NCBI GenBank assembly: GCA_041530395.1
Contig: CP136945.1
Span: 2,046,001 to 2,110,000, forward strand
Length of the DNA stretch: 64,000 nucleotides
Reading direction: 5' to 3'
DNA from: Thermosynechococcaceae cyanobacterium Okahandja
GTDB lineage: Bacteria > Cyanobacteriota > Cyanobacteriia > Thermosynechococcales > Thermosynechococcaceae
Within the stretch, counting starts at the first letter, position 1. Every line of letters begins with the position of its first letter. This document shows positions 9,874 to 17,948 of the stretch, piece after piece. A model generated the notes under the pieces. It was given only the letters and a program-made list of their open reading frames with translations, searched no databases and was not told the origin of the DNA. Made by a program: the position numbers and the translations under genes.

Positions 9874-10326
9874 ATGGCCAAAGGCAGAGGACTGCCGTTT
9901 GAACCTCGTAAAAAGGGTAAGGCAACAAAGGCGGCCAACCTTGGCGCAGCAAGTCCCCCAGCGACACCGAAGGGAAAAAAACCGCCCGCCCCTAAGCAAG
10001 GCGCCATTCCTGAGGTAGTGAGTCGGCGCATGGTGAGTCGCATGGCGGTGTGTGCGGGTGTACCCACCCTTTTGGGGTTAACCACGTTTCCCCTCAGCTA
10101 CGTGATTGTGCAGCACCACTGGCTTAACCTGCCCCACATTGCAGTTGTCCTAGTGAGCTTGGGCTGGTTTGGCTTGGGGGCGCTTGGCCTGAGTTATGGG
10201 GTTATCTCTGCGTCGTGGGATGAGGCACAAGCGGGTAGTTTTCTTGGCTTGAACGAGTTTCGCACGAATTTTGGCCGTATTCTCGAAAGTTGGCAAACTC
10301 GCAGCGCGTCTAAATCGGACCGGTAA
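9874..10326 (+). CDS. PAM68 family photosystem II assembly protein
   Basis: A 150-residue protein with a basic, Lys/Pro-rich N-terminus (residues 1-50), two membrane helices (about 58-85 and 90-110) and a conserved tail SASWDEAQAGSFLGLNEF. This matches the cyanobacterial homologue of PAM68, a thylakoid membrane factor that helps build photosystem II around the D1 and CP47 stages. It follows rpsO immediately and is probably co-transcribed with it. Confidence 0.87.
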   Translation: MAKGRGLPFEPRKKGKATKAANLGAASPPATPKGKKPPAPKQGAIPEVVSRRMVSRMAVCAGVPTLLGLTTFPLSYVIVQHHWLNLPHIAVVLVSLGWFGLGALGLSYGVISASWDEAQAGSFLGLNEFRTNFGRILESWQTRSASKSDR

Positions 10327-10424
10327 GGTGTTTTACGATGGTTTGCATAAGCTGGTGCTCTTGAGCGTAGCAAAATAGAGTTTAGCTGCCTATTTTTATT
10401 TCCTATTCCCGAGGGAGATTCCCC

Positions 10425-10730
10425 ATGAGTGAACTGACTGCCTTTGGCCATTCCCTAAGCAGCGGTTATGAGGTGGTAATCATTAAGCCGCAGTCCCTGA
10501 GTGATACGACCTTGATTGTGCAGGCTCTGCGGGCAGATAAAGCAGTCATCCTCAATCTTGAAGAACTCGATATTACCGAAGCACAGCGGATTTCTGATTT
10601 TGCAGCGGGTAGCACGTATGCTATTAACGGCCATCAGTCCCGCTTGGGGGATGGTGTGTTTCTATTTACGCCAAGCATTATTAATATTCAAGAAGCGCCG
10701 GCGGGATCAGCCTCGACTCCCCTTGCCTAG
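10425..10730 (+). CDS. Short SepF-domain protein
   Basis: A 101-residue protein consisting almost only of a SepF (DUF552) domain: EVVIIKPQSLSDTTLIVQAL, AVILNLEELDITEAQRISDF, AGSTYAINGHQSRLGDGVFLFTPS. SepF binds FtsZ and anchors the division ring. Full-length cyanobacterial SepF is usually longer and has an N-terminal membrane-targeting helix plus a linker. That part is missing, since only about ten residues precede the domain. GAGGGAGA at about 10409-10416 is a good ribosome-binding site. It may be a paralogue rather than the main division SepF. Confidence 0.78.
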   Translation: MSELTAFGHSLSSGYEVVIIKPQSLSDTTLIVQALRADKAVILNLEELDITEAQRISDFAAGSTYAINGHQSRLGDGVFLFTPSIINIQEAPAGSASTPLA

Positions 10731-10847
10731 AGGGCGTGGCCACGGTTCTAGCGAGGTTGCGGAGTGCCACAGTGGATGAGTCTGTGGGTAGGGGTGCTGA
10801 TTGCAGGAGATTGTGCTAGCTTAAAATTAGCTCTGGTCAGTCATGGT

Positions 10848-10876
10848 TTGTAACAACCAAGGCCATTATCTATAGA
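10848..10876 (+). promoter_or_regulatory. Possible sigma-70 promoter for the micro-gene and aroQ
   Basis: TTGTAA at 10848-10853 and TATAGA at 10871-10876 are separated by 17 bases and would start transcription about ten bases before the ribosome-binding site of the 42-codon gene at 10895. Each hexamer matches the consensus at four of six positions. The rest of 10731-10894 shows nothing else I recognise. Confidence 0.35.
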
Positions 10877-10894
10877 GATACTGTAGGACTATCA

Positions 10895-11023
10895 ATGGAT
10901 TATCTAGAGAACCTGCTCGATACCCTCAAGTCATGGTTAAGAAAGCTTCTCGAATTGTTGGGGGGTGCTGAACCAACGCCAGAACTAGAGCCAATTCCTA
11001 TCCCTGTGCGCGATCGCCGCTAA
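10895..11023 (+). CDS. Putative 42-residue amphipathic small protein upstream of aroQ
   Basis: An ATG-initiated 42-codon frame with a ribosome-binding site AGGA at 10885-10888, six bases before the start. The product begins [19 protein letters not shown], a strongly amphipathic helix of leucines alternating with charged residues. A short Pro/Glu-rich tail follows ([17 protein letters not shown]). It ends 25 bases before aroQ and fills the gap between the SepF gene and aroQ. I do not recognise a family. Good initiation signals and a sensible composition support it as real, but there is no homology evidence here. Confidence 0.5.
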   Translation: MDYLENLLDTLKSWLRKLLELLGGAEPTPELEPIPIPVRDRR

Positions 11024-11048
11024 GTTTATTACTGCTTCGGGGATCATC

Positions 11049-11501
11049 TTGGCATTTAAGGTGCTAGTGTTGCACGGCCCCAACTTAAACCTGCTGGGGC
11101 AGCGTGAGCCGCGGATCTATGGTCAAACAACATTAGAGACCATTAACCAATCCCTCTATGAGCTAGCGGAGAGTTTAGGGGTCACGCTGGAGTGCCTGCA
11201 ATCTAATCATGAAGGGGTGCTGATCGATGCTATTCAGGCTGCTCCCTCCCATGCTCAGGGTATTTTAATTAATCCTGCGGCCTATACCCATACCAGTGTG
11301 GCACTTCGGGATGCGATCGCCGCGGTGGCCTTACCTACGGTTGAGGTACACCTTAGCAATATTCATCAACGGGAGTCATTTCGTCATCACTCCTACATTG
11401 CACCGGTGGCGCTGGGGCAAATTGCCGGCTTTGGGGCTGAGAGCTATTTGCTGGGGTTGCGGGCACTGGTCACGTACTTGCAGCGGGCCGCAGACCGCTA
11501 G
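11049..11501 (+). CDS. aroQ: Type II 3-dehydroquinate dehydratase AroQ
   Basis: A 150-residue type II dehydroquinase, third step of the shikimate pathway (3-dehydroquinate to 3-dehydroshikimate). Conserved blocks: [19 protein letters not shown] with the catalytic region Tyr, [29 protein letters not shown] and [19 protein letters not shown]. No ATG occurs in the right place; TTG at 11049 is the most likely start. The last four bases (CTAG) are shared with the stop codon of the convergent yqeG gene. Confidence 0.96.
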   Translation: MAFKVLVLHGPNLNLLGQREPRIYGQTTLETINQSLYELAESLGVTLECLQSNHEGVLIDAIQAAPSHAQGILINPAAYTHTSVALRDAIAAVALPTVEVHLSNIHQRESFRHHSYIAPVALGQIAGFGAESYLLGLRALVTYLQRAADR

Positions 11502-12052
11502 GGGATTTCCCTACGGTATGGGTCTTGGGCATTGGTAATAATGGGGGCACCGAGTTGCTGTGCCAGCCAAAACTCTAGGTTGCGCACCCATGACTTACCG
11601 TCTAGGCGGCTGACAAGGATCGGGTTCACCAAAATGGTAAACATGCCCAGCCGATTGCCCGCCAAAATGTCGGTGAAGAGGCGATCGCCCACCATGGCCA
11701 CTGCCGCAAAGGGGAGGTTCATGGCATCAACGGCTTGGCGAATTTTGCGCCGCGAGGGTTTACCTGCACCCATTAAAAAGGGTAACTCTACATCGTTGGC
11801 AATACGTTCAATGCGGCGATAGTTGAGGTTGTTACTCACCAACCAAATTTGCATCTGCCCTTTAATGTCTAGCAGCCATGCGCGTACCTCCGGTGAGAGG
11901 TCTGCATCCCATGTGGGCAGTAGGGTATCATCCACATCTAAGACAAGCCCCCGCAATTGCTGTTTTTGCAAAAGGGTAGGGTGTAGCTGTTCAATTGTCC
12001 CTTGCAAAACCAAATTGGGTTGGAGCAATTTTGCAAGCGCACCTAGAGTCAT
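11498..12052 (-). CDS. YqeG family HAD-IIIA phosphatase
   Basis: A 184-residue HAD phosphatase of the YqeG family. The nucleophile motif is [11 protein letters not shown], the second motif IWLVSNN, then a Lys in [13 protein letters not shown] and the acidic motif [18 protein letters not shown]. Members resemble phosphatidylglycerophosphate phosphatases (plant PGPP1, yeast Gep4), so a role in phosphatidylglycerol synthesis, a thylakoid lipid, is plausible but not proved by sequence. It converges on aroQ with a four-base overlap. Confidence 0.85.
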   Translation of the reverse strand: MTLGALAKLLQPNLVLQGTIEQLHPTLLQKQQLRGLVLDVDDTLLPTWDADLSPEVRAWLLDIKGQMQIWLVSNNLNYRRIERIANDVELPFLMGAGKPSRRKIRQAVDAMNLPFAAVAMVGDRLFTDILAGNRLGMFTILVNPILVSRLDGKSWVRNLEFWLAQQLGAPIITNAQDPYRREIP

Positions 12053-12224
12053 TGGGGGTTCAACATGAAAGAAAGGGCTTTTGACACCCTATCACACTCC
12101 TTTTGCTGAGAAAATGCTCGGTCGTGCCGCTGCCCCATCCGGCTCGTTGCAGGAATTCAACGTAGAAGCTGGATAATTGTGTCGTTGAGGGTGTATAGGT
12201 AACGGTACTCATCGCCATTCTCTA

Positions 12225-13370
12225 ATGCAACGACACGGTCGCTGGCTATCGCTTGTGCTAGCTATTGTTGCCCTTGTGCTGGGGGCGGTAGCTACCCGTG
12301 CGACAACACCGCCCTTGGAGTATTGGCAGCGGGTGATGCAGGAACATCAACAGCATCAGCAGGCGGTGGGGCAGCAACGTCAGCAGTTAGAACGCCTTGA
12401 GGACGCGGCCAGCGATCGCCTCGATCGCCTTGAAGACAATGTGGCAGCCACCACAAACCAGTTGGCGGATGTTAAGGATCGCCTTGCGGCTGCCGAAACC
12501 ATGCTGAAGGAACTGGAACGTCAGCAGGAGGCAACGGCTCAACGCTACCACGCCAATGTTGCGGTCATTAGCGATCGCCTGCGGCGGTTGCAGCGCTATC
12601 GCCAAATTCCCTACTGGGCCATGCTCTTTGAGGCGGAGACCCTCAACGATTGGTTTGATCAGCAGCAGCGACTGCGCCAAGTTTACAAGCGCGATCGCCA
12701 ACACCTAGAAACTCTCCAGCGCGATCGTCAGCGCCTTGCGCAGCAGGAGCGCCACATCAAAACCCAACAGCGCTATATTCAGGCTCTGCGCCAACAACTG
12801 GAAAAACAACAGGATATCTACGCCCGCGAAGCGGCCAGCCAACGCCAACTGGTACAACGCCTGCGGAGCGATCGACGTGCCCTTGAGTCGATCGAAGCCC
12901 AACTTGCCCGCGATAGCATGGCCATTCAGCAATTTTTGGGGCAGCGCCTTGGCTATGTACCTCAGGGGCCACCCCCCTTACCCCAAAGTGGCCGCCTCGC
13001 CTATCCGATTCGCGCCCCCATTACCAGTCACTTTGGGTGGCGCATCCATCCTATTTTGGGCACGTGGCGCTTTCACACTGGCACGGACTTTGGTGCGGAT
13101 TTTGGTACCCTGATCTATGCTGCCCACAGCGGCACCGTTGTTTTAGCCGGTTGGTCGGGGGGCTATGGCCAAACGGTGATCCTTGATCATGGCGGTGGCC
13201 TAACCACCCTTTATGCCCATGCGCAACGCCTACTGGTGCGCGAAGGTCAAGTGGTGCAGCAGGGGCAACCCATTGCCGAAGTGGGTTCTACAGGGCTTTC
13301 GACAGGGCCTCACTTACACTTTGAGGTGCGGGTGAACGGCGAACCCACTGATCCCTTAGCCTATCTCTAG
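12225..13370 (+). CDS. EnvC-like murein hydrolase activator (coiled coil + M23 peptidase domain)
   Basis: A 381-residue exported protein: N-terminal signal or anchor helix (residues about 7-27), a long coiled coil rich in Gln, Arg and Leu (about 40-240), and a C-terminal M23/LytM domain. The metal motif HTGTDFGADFGT and the HLHFEVRVNGEPTDP motif are intact, so it could be an active zinc endopeptidase rather than a degenerate activator. The architecture is that of EnvC/NlpD-type proteins that control peptidoglycan splitting at division. It is the last gene before the CRISPR array. Confidence 0.88.
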   Translation: MQRHGRWLSLVLAIVALVLGAVATRATTPPLEYWQRVMQEHQQHQQAVGQQRQQLERLEDAASDRLDRLEDNVAATTNQLADVKDRLAAAETMLKELERQQEATAQRYHANVAVISDRLRRLQRYRQIPYWAMLFEAETLNDWFDQQQRLRQVYKRDRQHLETLQRDRQRLAQQERHIKTQQRYIQALRQQLEKQQDIYAREAASQRQLVQRLRSDRRALESIEAQLARDSMAIQQFLGQRLGYVPQGPPPLPQSGRLAYPIRAPITSHFGWRIHPILGTWRFHTGTDFGADFGTLIYAAHSGTVVLAGWSGGYGQTVILDHGGGLTTLYAHAQRLLVREGQVVQQGQPIAEVGSTGLSTGPHLHFEVRVNGEPTDPLAYL

Positions 13371-13462
13371 GCGATTGACATCTTGGTAAAGGGTCAAACC
13401 CTTCAGACACATAGACGGCCTCATGCTTGCCAAAAGCACGGAAATTCGGGCATTATGGAAGT
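13371..13462 (+). promoter_or_regulatory. Probable CRISPR leader side
   Basis: These 92 bases separate the M23 peptidase stop from the first repeat. The repeat's CCG-ending strand is the + strand and the degenerate repeat is at the far end, so this should be the leader, where new spacers enter and the pre-crRNA begins. A TTGACA at 13375-13380 could be a -35 element, but no good -10 follows at 16-18 bases. A small perfect hairpin (AAGGGT, CAA, ACCCTT) lies at 13389-13403. The leader is short for a type I-E array. Confidence 0.45.
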
Positions 13463-16083
13463 GTTGTCCCCACACACGTGGGGGTGTTCCGGCACGCTTT
13501 CGCGGGGGGTCCTGGGGTAGGGTAGTTGTCCCCACACACGTGGGGGTGTTCCGCGATTTCCACGCCATTAGTTGCCGCCGCCGCCAGGTTGTCCCCACAC
13601 ACGTGGGGGTGTTCCGTATCGGTGCGGTTATTGTGGGGCGCAAATATTCGAGTTGTCCCCACACACGTGGGGGTGTTCCGAGAAGACGCCCAAACGGTAG
13701 AACGTTTTTTCGTCGTTGTCCCCACACACGTGGGGGTGTTCCGCTAAAATCTTGGCCGAACAAATGGTCGTTGAAGACGTTGTCCCCACACACGTGGGGG
13801 TGTTCCGCGAACCGAAAGGGTTTGGAGCGTTATGGAAGAAAGTTGTCCCCACACACGTGGGGGTGTTCCGAGGGTTTTTACAATGTTAAATGCTGCGTTT
13901 TCTAATGTTGTCCCCACACACGTGGGGGTGTTCCGTATTTCGGAATTAGTGTTGGGTGGACACTTTCAAGTTGTCCCCACACACGTGGGGGTGTTCCCCA
14001 GTTTCGCGAAGAAGATGTTTTTGATACGCCGAGTTGTCCCCACACACGTGGGGGTGTTCCTTTTCTTGGTCGGCTTGGCCGGCGGCAAGTCCGGCGTTGT
14101 CCCCACACACGTGGGGGTGTTCCGACAAAGAGTCCAGATACGGCGATACAGCACGTGGTTGTCCCCACACACGTGGGGGTGTTCCGTACGTTCCATCCGA
14201 GAATCTGATGCGGGTAAAAAGTTGTCCCCACACACGTGGGGGTGTTCCGCCTTATTGAGGGAGCCTAGAGCGTCTGCGGTGAACGTTGTCCCCACACACG
14301 TGGGGGTGTTCCGCCTACTGTTCCCGCCAGATTGCCGCTGGCGGGAAGTTGTCCCCACACACGTGGGGGTGTTCCGCCAGAGCGACCCGCGGCATTAAAA
14401 AATAAAGTTTCGTTGTCCCCACACACGTGGGGGTGTTCCGTTGAATTCGCCTTGCAGTTCTCGTCTCCTACGGGAGGTTGTCCCCACACACGTGGGGGTG
14501 TTCCGCACGGCGCGGGTCAGGATTATATCCCAACCCGCGTTGTCCCCACACACGTGGGGGTGTTCCGTTTCACAGCTTCGGCGAACCCTGCGAACAATGT
14601 CGTTGTCCCCACACACGTGGGGGTGTTCCGCTTCTAGCTTGGTCGAGTTCTGCCCTAGCGGAAGTTGTCCCCACACACGTGGGGGTGTTCCGGAGCGCAG
14701 TTTACGCGACTGGCAATTGATGAGGCGTTGTCCCCACACACGTGGGGGTGTTCCGGAACCAAATGAGACCCAATCAGAACCAATCTGAGCGTTGTCCCCA
14801 CACACGTGGGGGTGTTCCGTTGCGTGCGAACTGGTCTCGGTTCCGTCGTAGTACGTTGTCCCCACACACGTGGGGGTGTTCCGAGCTAGGAGCTAGGACG
14901 CCTTCTGCTGGTGCCCGGTTGTCCCCACACACGTGGGGGTGTTCCGTATTACGTGGCTATCCTACCTCGTAATCCTCGGGTTGTCCCCACACACGTGGGG
15001 GTGTTCCGAGCTAGGAGCTAGGACGCCTTCTGCTGGTGCCCGGTTGTCCCCACACACGTGGGGGTGTTCCGTAGCTTCTAGCGAAAGGTCGGTTCTCTTT
15101 TTGATGTTGTCCCCACACACGTGGGGGTGTTCCGCCGGGCTTCTTGACCTCGCAAAGCAATGATAATCGTTGTCCCCACACACGTGGGGGTGTTCCGTCA
15201 CAACTGGCTAATTGCGAGCCAGAAGCGGGCAGGTTGTCCCCACACACGTGGGGGTGTTCCGTGATTCTTTTGCAATTTTGTAGAGTTTTTGCGAAGTTGT
15301 CCCCACACACGTGGGGGTGTTCCGCCTCCAGTGCGAATCCCGACTCCGGTTCGGGAGTTGTCCCCACACACGTGGGGGTGTTCCGGCATTGCGGGTGTCA
15401 AACTACGGCATTCAGATTGGTTGTCCCCACACACGTGGGGGTGTTCCGCGACGATCCGGACTCCCCTACAGTGAGAATTCCAAGTTGTCCCCACACACGT
15501 GGGGGTGTTCCGTTGTCAACTAGAGTCTGTGGCGGTTCCGTCAGATGTTGTCCCCATACACGTGGGGGTGTTCCGTTTTGTTTGGATTATTTGCCGCAAT
15601 TGGTCTTCCGTTGTCCCCACACACGTGGGGGTGTTCCGCAGTGGAGAAAATAAACCGGACAGCGCGTTTTGCGTTGTCCCCACACACGTGGGGGTGTTCC
15701 GTAGTTAGGAGCCACTTTAGGTGCTCTCCTAGAGCGTTGTCCCCACACACGTGGGGGTGTTCCGCAAAGCCCTGCGCCGCGCCAACCTCAGCCGCTGTAT
15801 TCGTTGTCCCCACACACGTGGGGGTGTTCCGTTTAGTGCTCCCGCCAGCGGCAGTCTGGCAGGAGTTGTCCCCACACACGTGGGGGTGTTCCGAAGATAA
15901 CGTTCTTGATACGCCGATAATTCGTTAGTTGTCCCCACACACGTGGGGGTGTTCCGCCTAAAAACAGTGCAGGCAACAACAATGCTCAACAGTTGTCCCC
16001 ACACACGTGGGGGTGTGCCGTACTCTGAGCCACGGTAACAGTCGTAAGAGCGTGGTTGTCCCCACACACGTGGGGGTCTTTCT
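13463..16083 (+). CRISPR. Type I-E CRISPR array, 42 repeats and 41 spacers
   Basis: A 29-base repeat (GTTGTCCCCAC...GTGTTCCG, with a CCCCAC/GTGGGG hairpin) occurs 42 times, first at 13463-13491 and last at 16055-16083. By hand count, repeat starts are 61-67 bases apart, most often 63, giving spacers of 32-38 bases (34 in 22 of 41). Variants: last base C at 13998 and T at 14061, CATACA in the repeat at 15547, GTGTGCCG at the end of the repeat at 15992, and a degraded 3' end in the final copy. Ending in CCG, as I-E repeats do, and with decay at the right end, the array is read on the + strand, opposite to the cas genes. The spacer at 14884-14917 is repeated exactly at 15009-15042. Open frames across the array are repeat artefacts. 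Confidence 0.98.
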
Positions 16084-16092
16084 TTTTTGAGG
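16058..16092 (+). terminator. Terminator formed by the last degenerate CRISPR repeat
   Basis: The final repeat keeps the CCCCAC/GTGGGG hairpin, but the normal GTGTTCCG end is replaced by GTCTTTCTTTTTTG. A GC stem followed by a T-rich run is the form of an intrinsic terminator for rightward transcription of the array. Confidence 0.5.
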
Positions 16093-16106
16093 CGTAATAC
16101 CGAAAT

Positions 16107-16379
16107 TCAGCGCGTCTTGACCAGAAAGAGACCATCTATATCCTCTAGGGTATGTGATGGCGTTCCCAATATCCTTGCACCAAAACCCTGTTCGGTATTT
16201 TGAGTGTAAATCATCACCGCAGAGCCTTTACCAAGCTTTGTCTCTATCATGCTCCATAGTTCGTCTCGCACGATCGCAGACACGCGCCCAGCAAACACTC
16301 CCGCCTTGAGTTCAAACAGCCAACGACTCAGTTCACCCCTTAGAGAGGGCTTAACATTCTCAACCACAATAACAATCAT
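16107..16379 (-). CDS. cas2: CRISPR-associated endonuclease Cas2 (type I-E)
   Basis: A 90-residue Cas2e, the partner of Cas1 in the spacer-integration complex. It has the I-E form: MIVIVVENVKPSLRGELSRW at the N-terminus, then ELKAGVFAGRVSAIVRDELW. The C-terminal part (GFGARILGTPSHTLEDIDGL) matches the tail that docks on Cas1. It begins on the base after the cas1 stop codon, so the two are translationally linked. Its stop lies only 23 bases from the end of the CRISPR array, leaving no room for a leader on this side. Confidence 0.95.
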   Translation of the reverse strand: MIVIVVENVKPSLRGELSRWLFELKAGVFAGRVSAIVRDELWSMIETKLGKGSAVMIYTQNTEQGFGARILGTPSHTLEDIDGLFLVKTR

Positions 16380-17294
16380 CTATTCCTCCGTAATTGACCA
16401 GTTTTTACCTCCTTCTACTGATTCGAGTACATCATCCCACAGCAAGCAAAGTGCCTCTGCATCTTCACTCCCACTAAATCCCAAAATCTGATCAACGTCA
16501 TTGACAAGACGGGCCATTAATCGATAGCTATTTAGGCGATCGCGGCACTTGCGCCGAATGGTTGCTTCAAAGTCTGAAGGACGTGCTTCCGCAGTGGCAA
16601 GAAAGGCAGCCGGAATAGTAATCTCGCCTTTATACAAGTCGGCAATATCATAGACAAAAGACAGGGGCTTACCCGTATGGATAAATCCTAGTGCTGGAGA
16701 ATACCCTACCGAGAGCAAGGCCGATTGGCAAACAGCATATAAGTAGGTGTTCGCAATTGACAGGGCTTGATTAACTGGGTTAGCAGCGTTCCAATCATTT
16801 TGTTTGTAGTCACGACCACTCCACTCTATGCCTGTTTCCTTACTCCAATGTTGGTACAAGGTTCGCACTCGCACCCCTTCATGGCCACGGATTTGCTGGA
16901 GCGTTAAATCATCACTCAGCGGCTCCTGAAAGCGGAACATGTACATCCGCCGTACTACTGCTAAGCGTTGCAGTGAATCAGCCCACACGGTAGCTTGATG
17001 TACCAATCGGCTAGTGTTATTCGCTCCTGATCGCCCACAAGCATAGAAACGAGTTAGGTCTTCACCCACCCACTGCACAGTGCAAATATTATCTGATAAA
17101 ACCTTAATTGCTGCATGGGTAATAGAAGTCCCCGGACCTAACAGTAGGGTTGCAATGGCAGCACAGGGAATTAGATACTTATCTTTTTCTTTGAAGACCG
17201 CAATAGCCTGATTTTCCTTTTCAATGCGACACTGCTCGAAGTACAGAAAGCTGATGCGATCGCGATTTTTGGGGAGGATGCGCAGGGTAGCCAT
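16380..17294 (-). CDS. cas1: CRISPR-associated integrase Cas1 (type I-E)
   Basis: A 304-residue Cas1e that integrates new spacers. The metal ligands are visible: E139 in RGHEGVRVR, H206 in GFIHTGKPL and D219 in VYDIADLYKGE. These are two positions earlier than E141, H208 and D221 of the E. coli enzyme. Nothing suggests inactivation. It lies 21 bases after cas6e and directly abuts cas2. Confidence 0.97.
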   Translation of the reverse strand: MATLRILPKNRDRISFLYFEQCRIEKENQAIAVFKEKDKYLIPCAAIATLLLGPGTSITHAAIKVLSDNICTVQWVGEDLTRFYACGRSGANNTSRLVHQATVWADSLQRLAVVRRMYMFRFQEPLSDDLTLQQIRGHEGVRVRTLYQHWSKETGIEWSGRDYKQNDWNAANPVNQALSIANTYLYAVCQSALLSVGYSPALGFIHTGKPLSFVYDIADLYKGEITIPAAFLATAEARPSDFEATIRRKCRDRLNSYRLMARLVNDVDQILGFSGSEDAEALCLLWDDVLESVEGGKNWSITEE

Positions 17295-17315
17295 AGGTCA
17301 AAAGCTATAGGGTGT

Positions 17316-17948
17316 TCATCTGTTGCCCGAGCGAACTCGTGCGATGGAAAGCAGGCCGCAGCCATAGGACTTACCGCGGCCAATGCCCTGTTGCACCGCT
17401 CTCAAAAAGGCGGCGGGGTCTGTCACCTTAAGGGTGCCTTGGTAAAGGGCGGTTACCACCCGTACCGGACCACGGCTATTTGTTTTGAGGGCAAACACAT
17501 TAGGGGATGGGATAACATCAACCCCTAGCAGTTCAAACCCACAGCGCTTGGCCTGCCGCTCTAGCCAAGCCAGTTGATCTGCACGATGGTAGAAGCCAAT
17601 GGTTTTTCGGGTGTTGGGATCCCGTTTGCTGGGGTTGGCTCGCAACCGAAACTGAAAGACGCGATCGCCCCCAACCAGATCAGGGGTCAAATGAACCCTC
17701 TTGGTGTCATAACGCTGTAAATAGCCCTCTGGCAACCGTGACCACTCAGGCTCAACGGCAGACTGCACCAGTACCACATCGCTATCCGGTTCATGGCGAT
17801 AAAGAATGTGCCAATCGGCCCGTGGCCGCTGCCGCTCTTCCTCATCCGGAAAAGCTTGCATGACGCGTTGATGAAATTTATGGGCATTGACCAAATCCCG
17901 ATAGACCTGTGGTTGCCGTTCATTCAAGACAAGTTGGGAAAGGTACAT
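17316..17948 (-). CDS. cas6e: crRNA-processing endoribonuclease Cas6e (CasE)
   Basis: A 210-residue RAMP protein that cuts the pre-crRNA at the base of the repeat hairpin and stays bound to the crRNA 3' end in Cascade. The N-terminal helix holds the expected histidine region (NAHKFHQRVMQAFP, H23/H26). The glycine-rich loop near the C-terminus is GIGRGKSYGCGLL. Its 5' end overlaps the 3' end of cas5e by 25 bases, so the two are translationally coupled. Confidence 0.93.
   Translation of the reverse strand: MYLSQLVLNERQPQVYRDLVNAHKFHQRVMQAFPDEEERQRPRADWHILYRHEPDSDVVLVQSAVEPEWSRLPEGYLQRYDTKRVHLTPDLVGGDRVFQFRLRANPSKRDPNTRKTIGFYHRADQLAWLERQAKRCGFELLGVDVIPSPNVFALKTNSRGPVRVVTALYQGTLKVTDPAAFLRAVQQGIGRGKSYGCGLLSIARVRSGNR

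Noticed and set aside
15325-15356. tRNA T-arm-like spacer
   Set aside because: It has a hairpin and CGAATCCC but not the GGTTCGAATCC order of a T arm; treated as a hairpin spacer only.
13423-16067. Many open frames of 70-190 codons across the CRISPR array
   Set aside because: They are repeat translations (SPHTWGCS, CPHTRGGVP, EHPHVCGDN patterns) produced by a stop-free repeat; none has an independent start signal.
16084-16106. Leader between cas2 and the array, as in E. coli
   Set aside because: Only 23 bases are available, the adjacent repeat is the degraded one, and the repeat strand ending in CCG points the other way.
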